This document shows, piece after piece, positions 25,455-33,775 of a stretch of DNA of 64,000 nt. The notes under the pieces were generated by a model. It did no database searches, was not told the origin of the DNA, and saw only the letters and a list, made by a program, of their open reading frames with translations. Position numbers and translations under genes: made by a program. The DNA is from Bacillota bacterium (GTDB taxonomy: Bacteria; Bacillota; Clostridia; Clostridiales; Clostridiaceae): NCBI GenBank assembly GCA_021781745.1, contig JAJXWH010000016.1:37464-101463 (forward strand), read 5' to 3'. The number at the start of each line of letters is the position of its first letter. Position 1 is the first letter of the stretch.

Positions 25455-27815
25455 ATGAATGAACGTTCTCTAAGAGTATTAGAGTTTTATAAAATTAAAG
25501 AAAAAATAAAGAAGTATGCAAGAACCAATGCCGGAAAAGCAATGGTTGACAAACTTGAGCCATATGATAATATGTATGAAATAAATAATAAATTAGAAGA
25601 AACAAATGAGGCTCTTGAAATTTTAATTACAAAGGGGAATCCACCTCTTGAAGGACTTGCTGATATACATGAGGGAATTGAAAGAGCTAAAAAAGGTGGT
25701 ACTTTATCTCCGGAACAATTATTAAAGGTTGGCGGAATGCTTGGAGCTGCTAGAACTATGAAGGAATTCTTCAAAAGAGAAGAAGCTGAAAAGGCGTATC
25801 CAAGGCTTGAAGATCTAGCATACATACTAGTTCCAATAAAGGCATTAGAAAGTGAAATAGAAAGAGCGATTGTTTCAGAAGATGAAATTAGCGATAAAGC
25901 CAGTCAGACTTTATATAATATAAGGAGAAGTCTTAAAGAAAAGAATTCTTCAGTAAGAGAAAAAATAGGATCGATAGTTAGAAGTAATTCAAAGTATCTG
26001 CAGGATGATTTATATACTATGAGAGGCGATAGATATGTAATTCCAGTAAAATCTGAGTATAAGAGCCAGGTTCCAGGACTTGTCCATGATCAAAGCTCAA
26101 CTGGAGCAACATTTTTTATTGAGCCTATGAGCTTGGTAAATTTAAATAATGAAATAAGAGAATTAGTTTTAAAAGAAAAAGCGGAAATAGAAAGAATACT
26201 TTCTGAACTTTCTTTAAAAGTAAAAAATAATTCTGATGAATGTTTAAGTAATTTAAAAGTTCTTGTTGAGTTTGATTTTATATTTGCAAAAGGAAGATAT
26301 GCCTCTTCTTTAAATGCAATAAAACCAATTGTAAGAGAAGATGGGATATTTAGCATATTATCAGGAAGACATCCATTAATAGAATCTGACAAGGTTGTGC
26401 CATCAGATGTTTATTTAGGTGAAGAATTTCAAACTTTAATGATTACAGGACCAAATACTGGAGGTAAGACTGTTACAATAAAAACTGTTGGATTACTTCA
26501 TATTATGGGCTTAAGCGGACTTTTAATACCTGCTAAAGATAATTCATCAATAGCTTTCTTTACTGAAATATTTGCAGATATTGGTGATGAGCAAAGTATT
26601 GAACAAAGTTTATCAACATTTTCTTCTCATATGACTAATATAGTTAATATTATGAAGCATGTAGATGATAAGTCATTAGCATTATTCGATGAACTTGGAG
26701 CAGGTACAGATCCAGCGGAAGGAGCTGCTCTTGCAGTATCAATACTCGAAACCTTAAGAAATAGAGGTGCAAAATTAATTGCAACTACTCACTATAGTGA
26801 ATTAAAGGCATATGCGTTAAGGACAGAAGGTGTCGAAAATGCATCTGTAGAATTTGATATAGAAACATTAAAACCAACATATAGATTATTAATTGGTGTA
26901 CCAGGAAAATCTAATGCTTTTGAAATTTCTAAAAGACTAGGCCTGGTTGAAGGAGTAATAAAGAGAGCTAAAGAGTATATGTCTGAAGAAAATCTTCAGT
27001 TTGAAAATTTAATTAGAGATCTCCAAGAAAAGAGCATAATAGCTAAAAAAGAAGCTAGAGAAGCTAAGATGCTTAGAGATCAAGCAGAAGAGCTTAAAAG
27101 AAAATATGAAGAAAAGCTTGAAAAATTAGAACAAACTAGGGAAAAAGCTTATATGGACGCTAGGCGCGAAGCAAAAGAAATAATTGCAAATGCTAAAGAT
27201 GAAGCAGATGATATTCTTAAAGCTATGAGAGAGCTTGAAAAACTGGGAATAGGAAGCGGCGGAAGACAAAGGCTTGAAGAAGAGCGTAAGAAGCTTAAGG
27301 AAAGCTTGGAAGAAAAGGAAAAAGGAATTCATAAAATGAAAGAAAATGAGGGAGAAGTAATTACTAAGGTTACTCTTGGAATGGAAGCATTTTTACCTTC
27401 ATTAAATCAAAAAGTAATTATAACATCTATGCCAGATAACAAAGGAGAAGTTCAAGTTGAAGCAGGCATAATGAAAATAAATGTTAAACTTAAGGACCTT
27501 AGAAAAACTCAAGAGACAAAAGAAGAAAAAGTAAGAAGAAAGCGAGAAGTAAAGCTTAATCTAAGCAGTGTAGAAACAAGGGTGGATTTAAGAGGTATGG
27601 ATGCAGAAGAAGCTTGTTATAAAGCTGATAAGTACCTAGATGATGCCTATAGAGCTAACTTAGGAGAAGTGACAATAGTTCATGGTAAAGGTACAGGGGT
27701 ACTACGTAAAGCAATAAATGATATGCTTAAGAGACATCCTCATGTAAAATCATATAGATTGGGAGCTTATGGTGAAGGTGGCGATGGAGTCACTATGGTT
27801 GAATTGAAAGCTTAA
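25455..27815 (+). CDS. mutS2: MutS2 (RqcU) ATPase/endonuclease
   Basis: 786-aa MutS2. The lever and clamp helices (1-310) precede the MutS ATPase with Walker A GPNTGGKT (about 333), LSTFSSHM and Walker B LALFDELGAGTDP (about 410). A long coiled coil (515-630) and a KOW-like region follow. The C-terminal Smr nuclease domain has VDLRGMDAEEA and VTIVHGKGTGVLR. MutS2 suppresses recombination and, in Bacillus, splits collided ribosomes as RqcU. Full length and intact. It follows the U32 gene by 74 bp, perhaps in one operon. Confidence 0.95.
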   Translation: MNERSLRVLEFYKIKEKIKKYARTNAGKAMVDKLEPYDNMYEINNKLEETNEALEILITKGNPPLEGLADIHEGIERAKKGGTLSPEQLLKVGGMLGAARTMKEFFKREEAEKAYPRLEDLAYILVPIKALESEIERAIVSEDEISDKASQTLYNIRRSLKEKNSSVREKIGSIVRSNSKYLQDDLYTMRGDRYVIPVKSEYKSQVPGLVHDQSSTGATFFIEPMSLVNLNNEIRELVLKEKAEIERILSELSLKVKNNSDECLSNLKVLVEFDFIFAKGRYASSLNAIKPIVREDGIFSILSGRHPLIESDKVVPSDVYLGEEFQTLMITGPNTGGKTVTIKTVGLLHIMGLSGLLIPAKDNSSIAFFTEIFADIGDEQSIEQSLSTFSSHMTNIVNIMKHVDDKSLALFDELGAGTDPAEGAALAVSILETLRNRGAKLIATTHYSELKAYALRTEGVENASVEFDIETLKPTYRLLIGVPGKSNAFEISKRLGLVEGVIKRAKEYMSEENLQFENLIRDLQEKSIIAKKEAREAKMLRDQAEELKRKYEEKLEKLEQTREKAYMDARREAKEIIANAKDEADDILKAMRELEKLGIGSGGRQRLEEERKKLKESLEEKEKGIHKMKENEGEVITKVTLGMEAFLPSLNQKVIITSMPDNKGEVQVEAGIMKINVKLKDLRKTQETKEEKVRRKREVKLNLSSVETRVDLRGMDAEEACYKADKYLDDAYRANLGEVTIVHGKGTGVLRKAINDMLKRHPHVKSYRLGAYGEGGDGVTMVELKA

Positions 27816-27825
27816 TATTAATTTT

Positions 27826-27953
27826 AATGAATGATGAATGATGAATGATGAATGATTAAGGAGGACATTCCTCTGGAATGTCTAAAAAATATTTAAAATC
27901 ACTAGGTGATTTTATTCATTAATTATTCACTATTAATTATTAATCATTCATTT
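27826..27953 (+). repeat. Dispersed repeat family B, copy 3
   Basis: Arms of tandem GAATGATGAAT units ending ATGATTAAGGAGG face TTATTAATCATTCATTT; inside are the hairpins GACATTCC-TCTGGAATGTC and AAATCACTAGGTGATTTT. It separates mutS2 from the next gene. Confidence 0.6.
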
Positions 27954-27970
27954 AGAAAAGGGGTGATAAT

Positions 27971-28696
27971 ATGTACATAATAAGTGCATGCTTATGTGGA
28001 GTTAATTGTAAATACAATGGTAAAAATAATATAAATGAAAGATGCATGAAGTTATTTAGAGAAGGAAAAGCTGTTTTAGTATGCCCGGAGCAGTTAGGAG
28101 GCTTACCAACACCTAGAAATCCAGTTGAACTAAATAATACAGCAAGTGAAGTGATTGAAGGTAATGGAAAGGCATTAAGCAACATAGGCGAAGATGTAAC
28201 TGAGGAATTCCTAAATGGAGCTTATGAAACGTTAAAAATTGCTAAAGAGCTTGGTGCAACTAAGGCTATATTAAAAGAAGGAAGTCCTTCATGTGGAGCT
28301 AATTATGTGTATGATGGTACTTTTTCAGGGAACAAAATTAAAGGTAAAGGAATAACAGTGCAGTTATTAGAAAATGAAGGTATAACTGTATTTTCAGATG
28401 AAGACTTAGAGGTAAATAATGAAAAGTTGGTATACCTTAGTGAGTTTGATAGAGAAAAGGCTAAAAAGAGAAGACTTTTTGAGCAAGGAGAAGAAGAGGA
28501 ATACGAAGAAGAATACTTTGATTTAACTGAAAACTTAACTGATATGTCAGAATTACCTCCAAGCGTTGAAGAAAATGTGAAAAAACTTATGATTTCATTG
28601 GCACGTGATTTAATGGGCTTCGAAGATATAGATGAAATTGCTGAAGCCACTGGTTTGAGTATCGAGGAAGTAGAAGAAATACTCGATGAGGAATAG
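27971..28696 (+). CDS. DUF523 domain protein
   Basis: 241-aa protein. Residues 1-150 are a DUF523 domain with conserved cysteines (ISACLCGVNCKYNG, VLVCPEQLGGL, EGSPSCG) that look metal- or cluster-binding. Residues 150-241 are very acidic and end in an HTH-like helix pair (DLMGFEDIDEIAEATGLS...EEILDEE). GGGGTGA precedes ATG 27971. Function is unknown; the gene has its own unit between two family-B repeats. Confidence 0.82.
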   Translation: MYIISACLCGVNCKYNGKNNINERCMKLFREGKAVLVCPEQLGGLPTPRNPVELNNTASEVIEGNGKALSNIGEDVTEEFLNGAYETLKIAKELGATKAILKEGSPSCGANYVYDGTFSGNKIKGKGITVQLLENEGITVFSDEDLEVNNEKLVYLSEFDREKAKKRRLFEQGEEEEYEEEYFDLTENLTDMSELPPSVEENVKKLMISLARDLMGFEDIDEIAEATGLSIEEVEEILDEE

Positions 28697-28720
28697 AGTG
28701 TAATTAAATTATGGTAATAA

Positions 28721-28776
28721 TTCTAATATTATTCTAATGGCATTTTAATCTAATTTTAATGTTTAAATGCAACAAT
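28721..28776 (+). promoter_or_regulatory. Four 11-bp-spaced boxes plus -10 (OmpR/PhoP-type)
   Basis: Four heptamers recur at exact 11-bp steps: TTCTAAT (28721), TTCTAAT (28732), TTTTAAT (28743), TTTTAAT (28754). Ten bases after the last lies AACAAT (28771-28776), a candidate -10. This is the layout of PhoP/PhoB-family activated promoters. The nearest OmpR-type regulator is encoded at 29338. Confidence 0.55.
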
Positions 28777-28782
28777 AGCATT

Positions 28783-28947
28783 GTAGGAAGATTGAGTATT
28801 TTAAATACGGAAAAATATTCTTCATCATCAAATATTTTTTCGAAGCTTAAGATTTCTGGAGTCGTCGTCAGAAATTTAATATTAAATCTTTTTATGGTTT
28901 TTATTCATATTTACAAAAGGAGTTGTACTTAAAAGCAACTCTTTTTT
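28783..28947 (+). ncRNA. Candidate small RNA with own terminator
   Basis: Segment between a regulated-promoter-like array and a free-standing terminator (GAGTTG / CAACTC, flanked by AAAA and TTTTTT, 28915-28947). A hairpin around GATTTCTG...CAGAAATT (28848-28876) lies inside. A 47-codon frame is open from TTG 28792, but its ribosome site would be only 1 bp away, so I favour an untranslated RNA of about 165 nt. Existence is inferred, not shown. Confidence 0.35.
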
Positions 28948-29025
28948 GATGTCTAGGAAATTATAGAAATTCTAATTGTTGAAATTGAGTTATATTAAGG
29001 ATTGTGAGATTTTTGAGTGGTGAAA

Positions 29026-29182
29026 AATGAACAATGAATGATGAATGATTAAGGAAGAAAAGCCTTTGGCTTTTCAAAAATAAAATGTTTAAGAAATTAC
29101 GAAGTAATTTCAACCTTAATCATTAATTATTCATCATTCGTTATTCATTACTAATAAAACGTGGCGCAGCCACTTTGTTCTT
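29026..29182 (+). repeat. Dispersed repeat family B, copy 4
   Basis: ACAATGAATGATGAATGATTAAGG faces CCTTAATCATTAATTATTCATCATTCG; inside are AAAAGCCTTTGGCTTTT and GAAATTACGAAGTAATTTC hairpins, and GTGGCGCAGCCAC follows. Same order as the copy at 22851. The remaining 150 bp up to the regulator gene at 29338 show nothing distinct. Confidence 0.65.
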
Positions 29183-29337
29183 ATAAAAAATACTATCTAA
29201 AGCTTTGTTCACAACAAATACATATTAAATAAAGCTACATGTATGCATACTATTGAATTACAAAATGCTGTATAATATTTTATTATTAGCTGAAGCTTAT
29301 TAATAATAAAATAATTTTAAGATGGGAGCTTGCAGAT

Positions 29338-30018
29338 TTGAATAATTTTAAAATTCTTTTAGTAGAAGACGAAAAACAGATGGCAATGTTTATTGAAATG
29401 GAACTTACTCATGAAGGATATAAGGTTGATATAATTCATGATGGAAGAGACGTTATAGAAAAAGTTAAAGATGTTGATTATAATTTAATACTTCTTGATA
29501 TTATGATACCAAATTTAAATGGAATTGAAGTATGCAGGAGAATTAGAAAATTCTCTATTGTGCCAATAATAATGCTGACAGCTAAAGGAGATGTATCAGA
29601 TAAAGTCATAGGTCTTGACGCTGGGGCCAACGATTACTTAACTAAGCCATTTGCAATTGAGGAGCTGCTTGCGAGAATCCGAGTATATACAAGGGAGAAT
29701 GTATTGGAAAATGAAAGCAGTGAAATTAGGGTAAAGGATATAATTATGGATGATAAAACACATCAGGTATGGAGAGATGGAGTGGAAATTGAATTAACCA
29801 AGAAAGAGTATGATCTTTTAAAGATGCTATTAGTTAATAAGAATATTGTTCTTACAAGAGATCAATTAATTGAATCTGTATGGGGGTATGAGTATTATGG
29901 AGATACTAATGTAGTAGATGTTTTTATAAGATATCTAAGAAGTAAAATTGATGACAGTTTCGAGGAGAAAATTATAACTACTGTAAGAGGGGTAGGATAC
30001 GTCATTAAAGGAGAATAA
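29338..30018 (+). CDS. OmpR-family response regulator
   Basis: 226-aa regulator. Receiver domain 1-115: acidic pair in LLVEDE, phosphoacceptor Asp54 (LLDIMIP), Thr in MLTAK, Lys103 in LTKPF. The winged-helix DNA-binding domain (about 128-224) has TKKEYDLLKMLL and the recognition helix VVDVFIRYLRSKID. TTG start with GGGAG about 12 bp upstream. It ends 3 bp before the kinase gene, so the pair is co-translated. Repeats of about TTTTAAT at 11-bp steps nearby are candidate targets. Exact signal unknown. Confidence 0.92.
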   Translation: MNNFKILLVEDEKQMAMFIEMELTHEGYKVDIIHDGRDVIEKVKDVDYNLILLDIMIPNLNGIEVCRRIRKFSIVPIIMLTAKGDVSDKVIGLDAGANDYLTKPFAIEELLARIRVYTRENVLENESSEIRVKDIIMDDKTHQVWRDGVEIELTKKEYDLLKMLLVNKNIVLTRDQLIESVWGYEYYGDTNVVDVFIRYLRSKIDDSFEEKIITTVRGVGYVIKGE

Positions 30019-30021
30019 AAT

Positions 30022-31425
30022 ATGAATTTTAGAATTCTTAATAATGCAAGGATTTCAATAAAGCTGACAATAATTTATGCTTTTATGTTCTCATTAATTT
30101 TGTTATTAATAAATGCTGCAGTTTTGTTTGGAATAGAACATTATTTATATCGTGAAGCAGATAGGGATATTGAAGATACAAAAGGTATAATATTAAATAT
30201 GTTCATTTCTCCAAATGTGCAGTTAAATTTAGCTGACAAAGAAGTTTTTTCTAATTTATCATCTACAGATGATATCTATATAAGAATTATAAAAGAAAAT
30301 GGAGAATTAATAAAAGCCTCTGATGGTTTTCCATTTAACATAAATAAACTTAACTCTAATATAAAATATGCAGGAGATAAGGAAGAGCATTTAGAAGACA
30401 AAGGCAGGCATTTAGAATATAAAAGTATTGAATATAACAGTCAAGAATACGGATTAATATATTTTCAAATAGTAAAAGACATGGAAAGTGAATATAATTT
30501 CATGAAAATAGCATTTGTATTAATGGCAGCAGCTGATTCCATAGGGATTATTGCTTCCATCATAGTGGGATATATAGTGAGTAAGAAAATGCTGAAACCA
30601 ATTGATTACATAACTAAAACTGCTAATAATATAAGTATAAATAATCTAAAAGAAAGAATAGATATAACAGGTGCTGATGATGAGCTAAAAAGACTTGCAG
30701 ATACTTTTAATAAAATGATAGACAGACTTCAAAGCTCCTTTAATAGACAGACACAATTTGTTTCAGATGCATCCCATGAACTTAGGACGCCAATTGCCGT
30801 TGTAAAAGGATATGCTAATTTGCTAGACAGATGGGGAAAGAATGACAAAGATGCATTAGAAAAATCTATATATGCAATTAAATTAGAAGCTGATAGTATG
30901 GCAAACTTAGTTGAAAAATTATTGTTTCTAGCAAAAGGTGATAGCGGAACACAGGTAATAGAAAAAACAGAATTTTGGATTAATAACCTAGTTGACGAAG
31001 TAATTGATGAAAGTAATGTTATTGATGAGAAGCACGAGATATATAGTAAAAGAAATGATATTGGAAAAATTACAGCAGACTATGAGATGATAAAGCAGAT
31101 GCTTAGGATATTTATCAGTAATAGTATTAAATTTACTCCAGAAGGTGGAAGAATAGAAATAAATTCGGAAATATATAAAGAATTTATAAAAATAATTGTT
31201 AGTGATACTGGGATTGGAATTCCTAAAGATGAAATTGATAATATTTTTGAGAGATTTTATATTGTAGATAAATCAAGGTCTAAAGAAAAAGCAGGTTCCG
31301 GGCTTGGATTATCTATTGCTAAATGGATTGTCGATATTCATCACGGGACTATAGATGTAGATAGTGAAGAGGGGAAGGGAACGAGTATAATCGTTAAGTT
31401 ATACTTTAATAAGAATTCTAATTAA
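30022..31425 (+). CDS. Sensor histidine kinase (ArlS/CpxA-like)
   Basis: 467-aa membrane kinase. First membrane helix about 15-38, extracytoplasmic sensor loop about 40-165, second helix about 168-190, HAMP linker about 190-245. HisKA with phosphorylated His252 in SDASHELRTP; ATPase domain with N box IFISNSIKFTPEGG, G1 DTGIGIP and G2 GSGLGLSIA. All catalytic boxes are intact. Partner of the regulator just upstream. The sensor loop has no recognised ligand fold. Confidence 0.92.
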   Translation: MNFRILNNARISIKLTIIYAFMFSLILLLINAAVLFGIEHYLYREADRDIEDTKGIILNMFISPNVQLNLADKEVFSNLSSTDDIYIRIIKENGELIKASDGFPFNINKLNSNIKYAGDKEEHLEDKGRHLEYKSIEYNSQEYGLIYFQIVKDMESEYNFMKIAFVLMAAADSIGIIASIIVGYIVSKKMLKPIDYITKTANNISINNLKERIDITGADDELKRLADTFNKMIDRLQSSFNRQTQFVSDASHELRTPIAVVKGYANLLDRWGKNDKDALEKSIYAIKLEADSMANLVEKLLFLAKGDSGTQVIEKTEFWINNLVDEVIDESNVIDEKHEIYSKRNDIGKITADYEMIKQMLRIFISNSIKFTPEGGRIEINSEIYKEFIKIIVSDTGIGIPKDEIDNIFERFYIVDKSRSKEKAGSGLGLSIAKWIVDIHHGTIDVDSEEGKGTSIIVKLYFNKNSN

Positions 31426-31467
31426 ATTTATATTTAATATTGATTTAGTATTAAGTATTTACGTTGT

Positions 31468-31503
31468 AGCTTAGGATAGTAACATATCTTAGGCTGTTTT
31501 TTT
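31468..31503 (+). terminator. Terminator of the two-component operon
   Basis: AGCTTAGGATA pairs with TATCTTAGGCT (one wobble) around a 6-nt loop, followed by GTTTTTTT. Confidence 0.8.
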
Positions 31504-31561
31504 CATGTATTAGTATAAAAAGGTGCTATACGAGTAGAAAGTAAAAAATTTCATATGATAA

Positions 31562-31605
31562 TTTAAGGAATTTTTAATGTGATTTTAATCTATCGGGTTC
31601 ATAAT
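31562..31605 (+). promoter_or_regulatory. 11-bp-spaced boxes upstream of PAP2 gene
   Basis: TTTAAG (31562), TTTAAT (31573) and TTTAAT (31584) recur at exact 11-bp steps. CATAAT (31600-31605) follows the last after 10 bp, the same geometry as the array at 28721-28776. This suggests a promoter activated by the neighbouring OmpR-type regulator. Confidence 0.45.
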
Positions 31606-31686
31606 GGCGAAGCAAGGTGATTGGCATTATGGATTATTAAGTTTTAATGCTTTGCCTTAATATATTATTAGGAAGGATAGATAAAA

Positions 31687-32268
31687 ATGAATATGGAACT
31701 TTTTAGAGTAATAAATGATTTAGCAAATAAAAGCGCAGTCTTAGATAAGATTATGATTTTCTTTTCAGAAGATGTGCCTTATATATTTATGGCTATTATT
31801 GCAATAGTATTTATTTTAGGAATGGTAAAAAAGAATTGCAGTTACAGAAAAGCTGCTGTTGATACTTTTATAATAACAGTTATTAATTTAATTTTGGGCT
31901 TTATTATTGGAGGAGTATATTATGTAGACAGACCTTTCGTTCATAATAAAGTAAACTTGTTATTTCCCCATGTGCAAGATGCTTCATTTCCAAGTGATCA
32001 TGCGACAGGAACTATGAGTATAGCTCTAGGCCTTAAAAAGTATAATAAGATACTTAGTACAATATTAACTATAACATCAATAATCGTAGGATTCTCAAGG
32101 GTATACGTCGGGCACCACTATCCTATGGATGTTATTGGAGCATATATAATGGTTTGGACAACAAGTTATATTTATAATTTGAAATTAAGAAGTAAGGTAG
32201 ATTATTTATATGAATTAATTGAGAATAAATTTGCAGCTAAGTTTGAACTTGAAAAATTATTTAACTAG
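31687..32268 (+). CDS. PAP2-family membrane phosphatase
   Basis: 193-aa membrane protein with about five helices. Phosphatase motifs: YYVDRPF (about 77-83), SFPSDHATGTMS (about 99-110), and SRVYVGHHYPMDVIGAY (about 137-153). The invariant Arg/Pro, Ser-His and Arg-His residues are present. Relatives (BcrC/PgpB) dephosphorylate undecaprenyl pyrophosphate or other lipid phosphates at the membrane surface. AGGAAG precedes ATG 31687. Its promoter carries 11-bp boxes, linking it to the adjacent two-component system and so perhaps to envelope stress (inference). Confidence 0.88.
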   Translation: MNMELFRVINDLANKSAVLDKIMIFFSEDVPYIFMAIIAIVFILGMVKKNCSYRKAAVDTFIITVINLILGFIIGGVYYVDRPFVHNKVNLLFPHVQDASFPSDHATGTMSIALGLKKYNKILSTILTITSIIVGFSRVYVGHHYPMDVIGAYIMVWTTSYIYNLKLRSKVDYLYELIENKFAAKFELEKLFN

Positions 32269-32355
32269 ATTGTTTTATCATGTATGAAAGTGTTATAATA
32301 AATTTGAAAATAAATAGAAAAATTTATTTCTTTGTCGCCGGATAAAGAAAATAAT

Positions 32356-32415
32356 AAGCGTTTAAATATCACGCCGCAGGCCTTTGAAAGTGTGATGTTT
32401 AGACGCTTTTGTTTT
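32356..32415 (+). promoter_or_regulatory. Hairpin with T run before GNAT gene
   Basis: AGCGTTTAAATATCAC pairs with GTGTGATGTTTAGACGCT (near complete), then TTTTGTTTT. It has the shape of an intrinsic terminator and sits only 13 bp before the start at 32428, so it may end the PAP2 transcript or attenuate the next gene. Confidence 0.5.
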
Positions 32416-32427
32416 AGGAGGATTGTT

Positions 32428-32679
32428 ATGTTAGAAGAAAATAATAGTATCTTTATTATAGGTAGAGTAGCTGTATTAGAGAAATATAGAAAGCTACAGC
32501 TTGGAAGTAAGATTATAAGTGAGTTAGAAAGCATAGCTAAAACATTAGGGGGAATAACTATCGAATTATCAGCTCAATGCAAAGCACAAGGCTTTTATGA
32601 AAAATTAGGATATGTTGCAAGTGGAGAAATATATTTAGATGAATTCTGTGAACATATTCACATGGAAAAGCAATTATAA
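32428..32679 (+). pseudogene. GNAT acetyltransferase, N-terminally truncated
   Basis: 83-aa product from ATG 32428 (AGGAGG upstream). It matches only the C-terminal half of ElaA-like GNAT acetyltransferases: IGRVAVLEKYRKLQLGSKII is the acetyl-CoA binding region (motif A, slightly altered from R-G-x-G-I-G), followed by IELSAQCKAQGFYEKLGY (motif B). The roughly 60 N-terminal residues of the fold are missing, replaced by the terminator-like hairpin. Translation signals remain, so it may still be expressed; enzymatic activity is doubtful. Confidence 0.65.
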
Positions 32680-32840
32680 TGCGAGGGGATTAATTTAATT
32701 ATTTATATAAAAATAATTGTTTATTTTTTATTTAAAATTGATAGAATATAATTAAGATTATTAATCTGTGATTTAGTTAATTGAACTTCACACAGTGAAA
32801 GTATGTAGTTGGAAAATACAAAATAGGGAGATGTGTAGTT

Positions 32841-33092
32841 ATGCTATGGAGTGAAGTAAGAAAAACATATCCTAATAAGTGGATTGTATTTGATAGTTTA
32901 AAGCAACATGAAGAAGAGAATAAATTAATTATTGAAGATGTAGCAATAATAGAAGTTTTTGATGACATTAATGATGCTTTTAGATGTTATCGTACACTTC
33001 ATAGGAAAAATAAAACACGTGAATTAAGTTTCGGCAATACAAAAGATGAATTGTTAGTTTATGAAAATGAGAGGATTGGATTAATTAGATGA
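32841..33092 (+). CDS. Small protein paired with retropepsin-like gene
   Basis: 83-aa soluble protein (MLWSEVRKTYPNKWIVFDSL...) with GGGAG upstream of ATG. Unknown family; an alpha/beta pattern with an acidic middle (HEEENKLIIEDVAIIEVFDD). Its stop overlaps the next start by 4 bp (ATGA), so the two genes are translated together and the products probably act together. Confidence 0.75.
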   Translation: MLWSEVRKTYPNKWIVFDSLKQHEEENKLIIEDVAIIEVFDDINDAFRCYRTLHRKNKTRELSFGNTKDELLVYENERIGLIR

Positions 33093-33487
33093 TTAAATTA
33101 AGATATCAAAATTATTTATTATTTTGTTCGCTAGATTTAAACATTAATAGCCAAAACTTGAATTTGAAAAATGTTCTAATTGATACAGGTTCAGCTACCA
33201 CATTAATTAATGCTGATTATATTTTATTAGATGGAAATGAAAAGATAAAAAATGCCCAAGGAATAGGTGGTTACGAAAGAATTCTTGTTAAGAAATTTGA
33301 ATCATTAAGATTAAATGATATTACACTAAAAAATGTTTCATTATCAATAGGAGATATGGATTATGGAATAGATATTGATTTACTTATAGGTTTAGATATG
33401 TTAAAGATACTTAATGCTAATATAAATATTAAAAATATGACATTAGAACTAAATGGTTGTAATGTTATAAACGATTTTTCAAAATAA
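33089..33487 (+). CDS. Retropepsin-like aspartic protease domain protein
   Basis: 132-aa protein with the aspartyl protease signature VLIDTGSATTLIN (Asp at about residue 31) and the second conserved stretch IDIDLLIGLDMLK (about 93-105), as in bacterial retropepsin-like folds. It is the size of one protease monomer, so an active enzyme would be a homodimer. No signal peptide. Coupled to the 83-aa gene upstream, which may be substrate or partner (inference). Confidence 0.8.
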   Translation: MIKLRYQNYLLFCSLDLNINSQNLNLKNVLIDTGSATTLINADYILLDGNEKIKNAQGIGGYERILVKKFESLRLNDITLKNVSLSIGDMDYGIDIDLLIGLDMLKILNANINIKNMTLELNGCNVINDFSK

Positions 33488-33507
33488 ATTGAATTAGACA
33501 TATAAAT

Positions 33508-33666
33508 ATGAATGATAATTTAATAATGTACTTAAGTAATGAAAGAGAACCAAGCCCAGATGGAGGAGGTTCTCCTTTTTTCTGTTGTTTCAGGGAGAAT
33601 GTTGATGATAAATCCTGTGAATATAAAAATATGTATACAATAACAAAGAAGATTATTGATTGCTAA
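33508..33666 (+). other. Possible 52-aa ORF over a terminator-like hairpin
   Basis: ATG 33508 opens 52 codons (MNDNLIMYLSNEREPSPDGG...) with four cysteines, but no ribosome site precedes it. Inside lies GAGAACC...GGTTCTC followed by CTTTTTT (33545-33581), a plausible terminator for the retropepsin operon. I favour the terminator reading; the ORF is weak. Confidence 0.3.
33545..33581 (+). terminator. Terminator of the retropepsin pair
   Basis: 7-bp stem GAGAACC / GGTTCTC around a 16-nt loop followed by C and six T. Confidence 0.5.
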
Positions 33667-33775
33667 ATATTTAGTATAAAATAGGTGTATACATATTCAT
33701 ATTTTAAACGTCATAATAACAGAAGTACTTCAGAACTAATGCTGGAATTAACTTACTTTATGATAGGGGGAAATG

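Noticed and set aside
28792..28935. 47-codon frame from a TTG
   Set aside because: Ribosome site would be only about 1 bp from the start and the stop lies in the terminator stem; treated as a candidate non-coding RNA.
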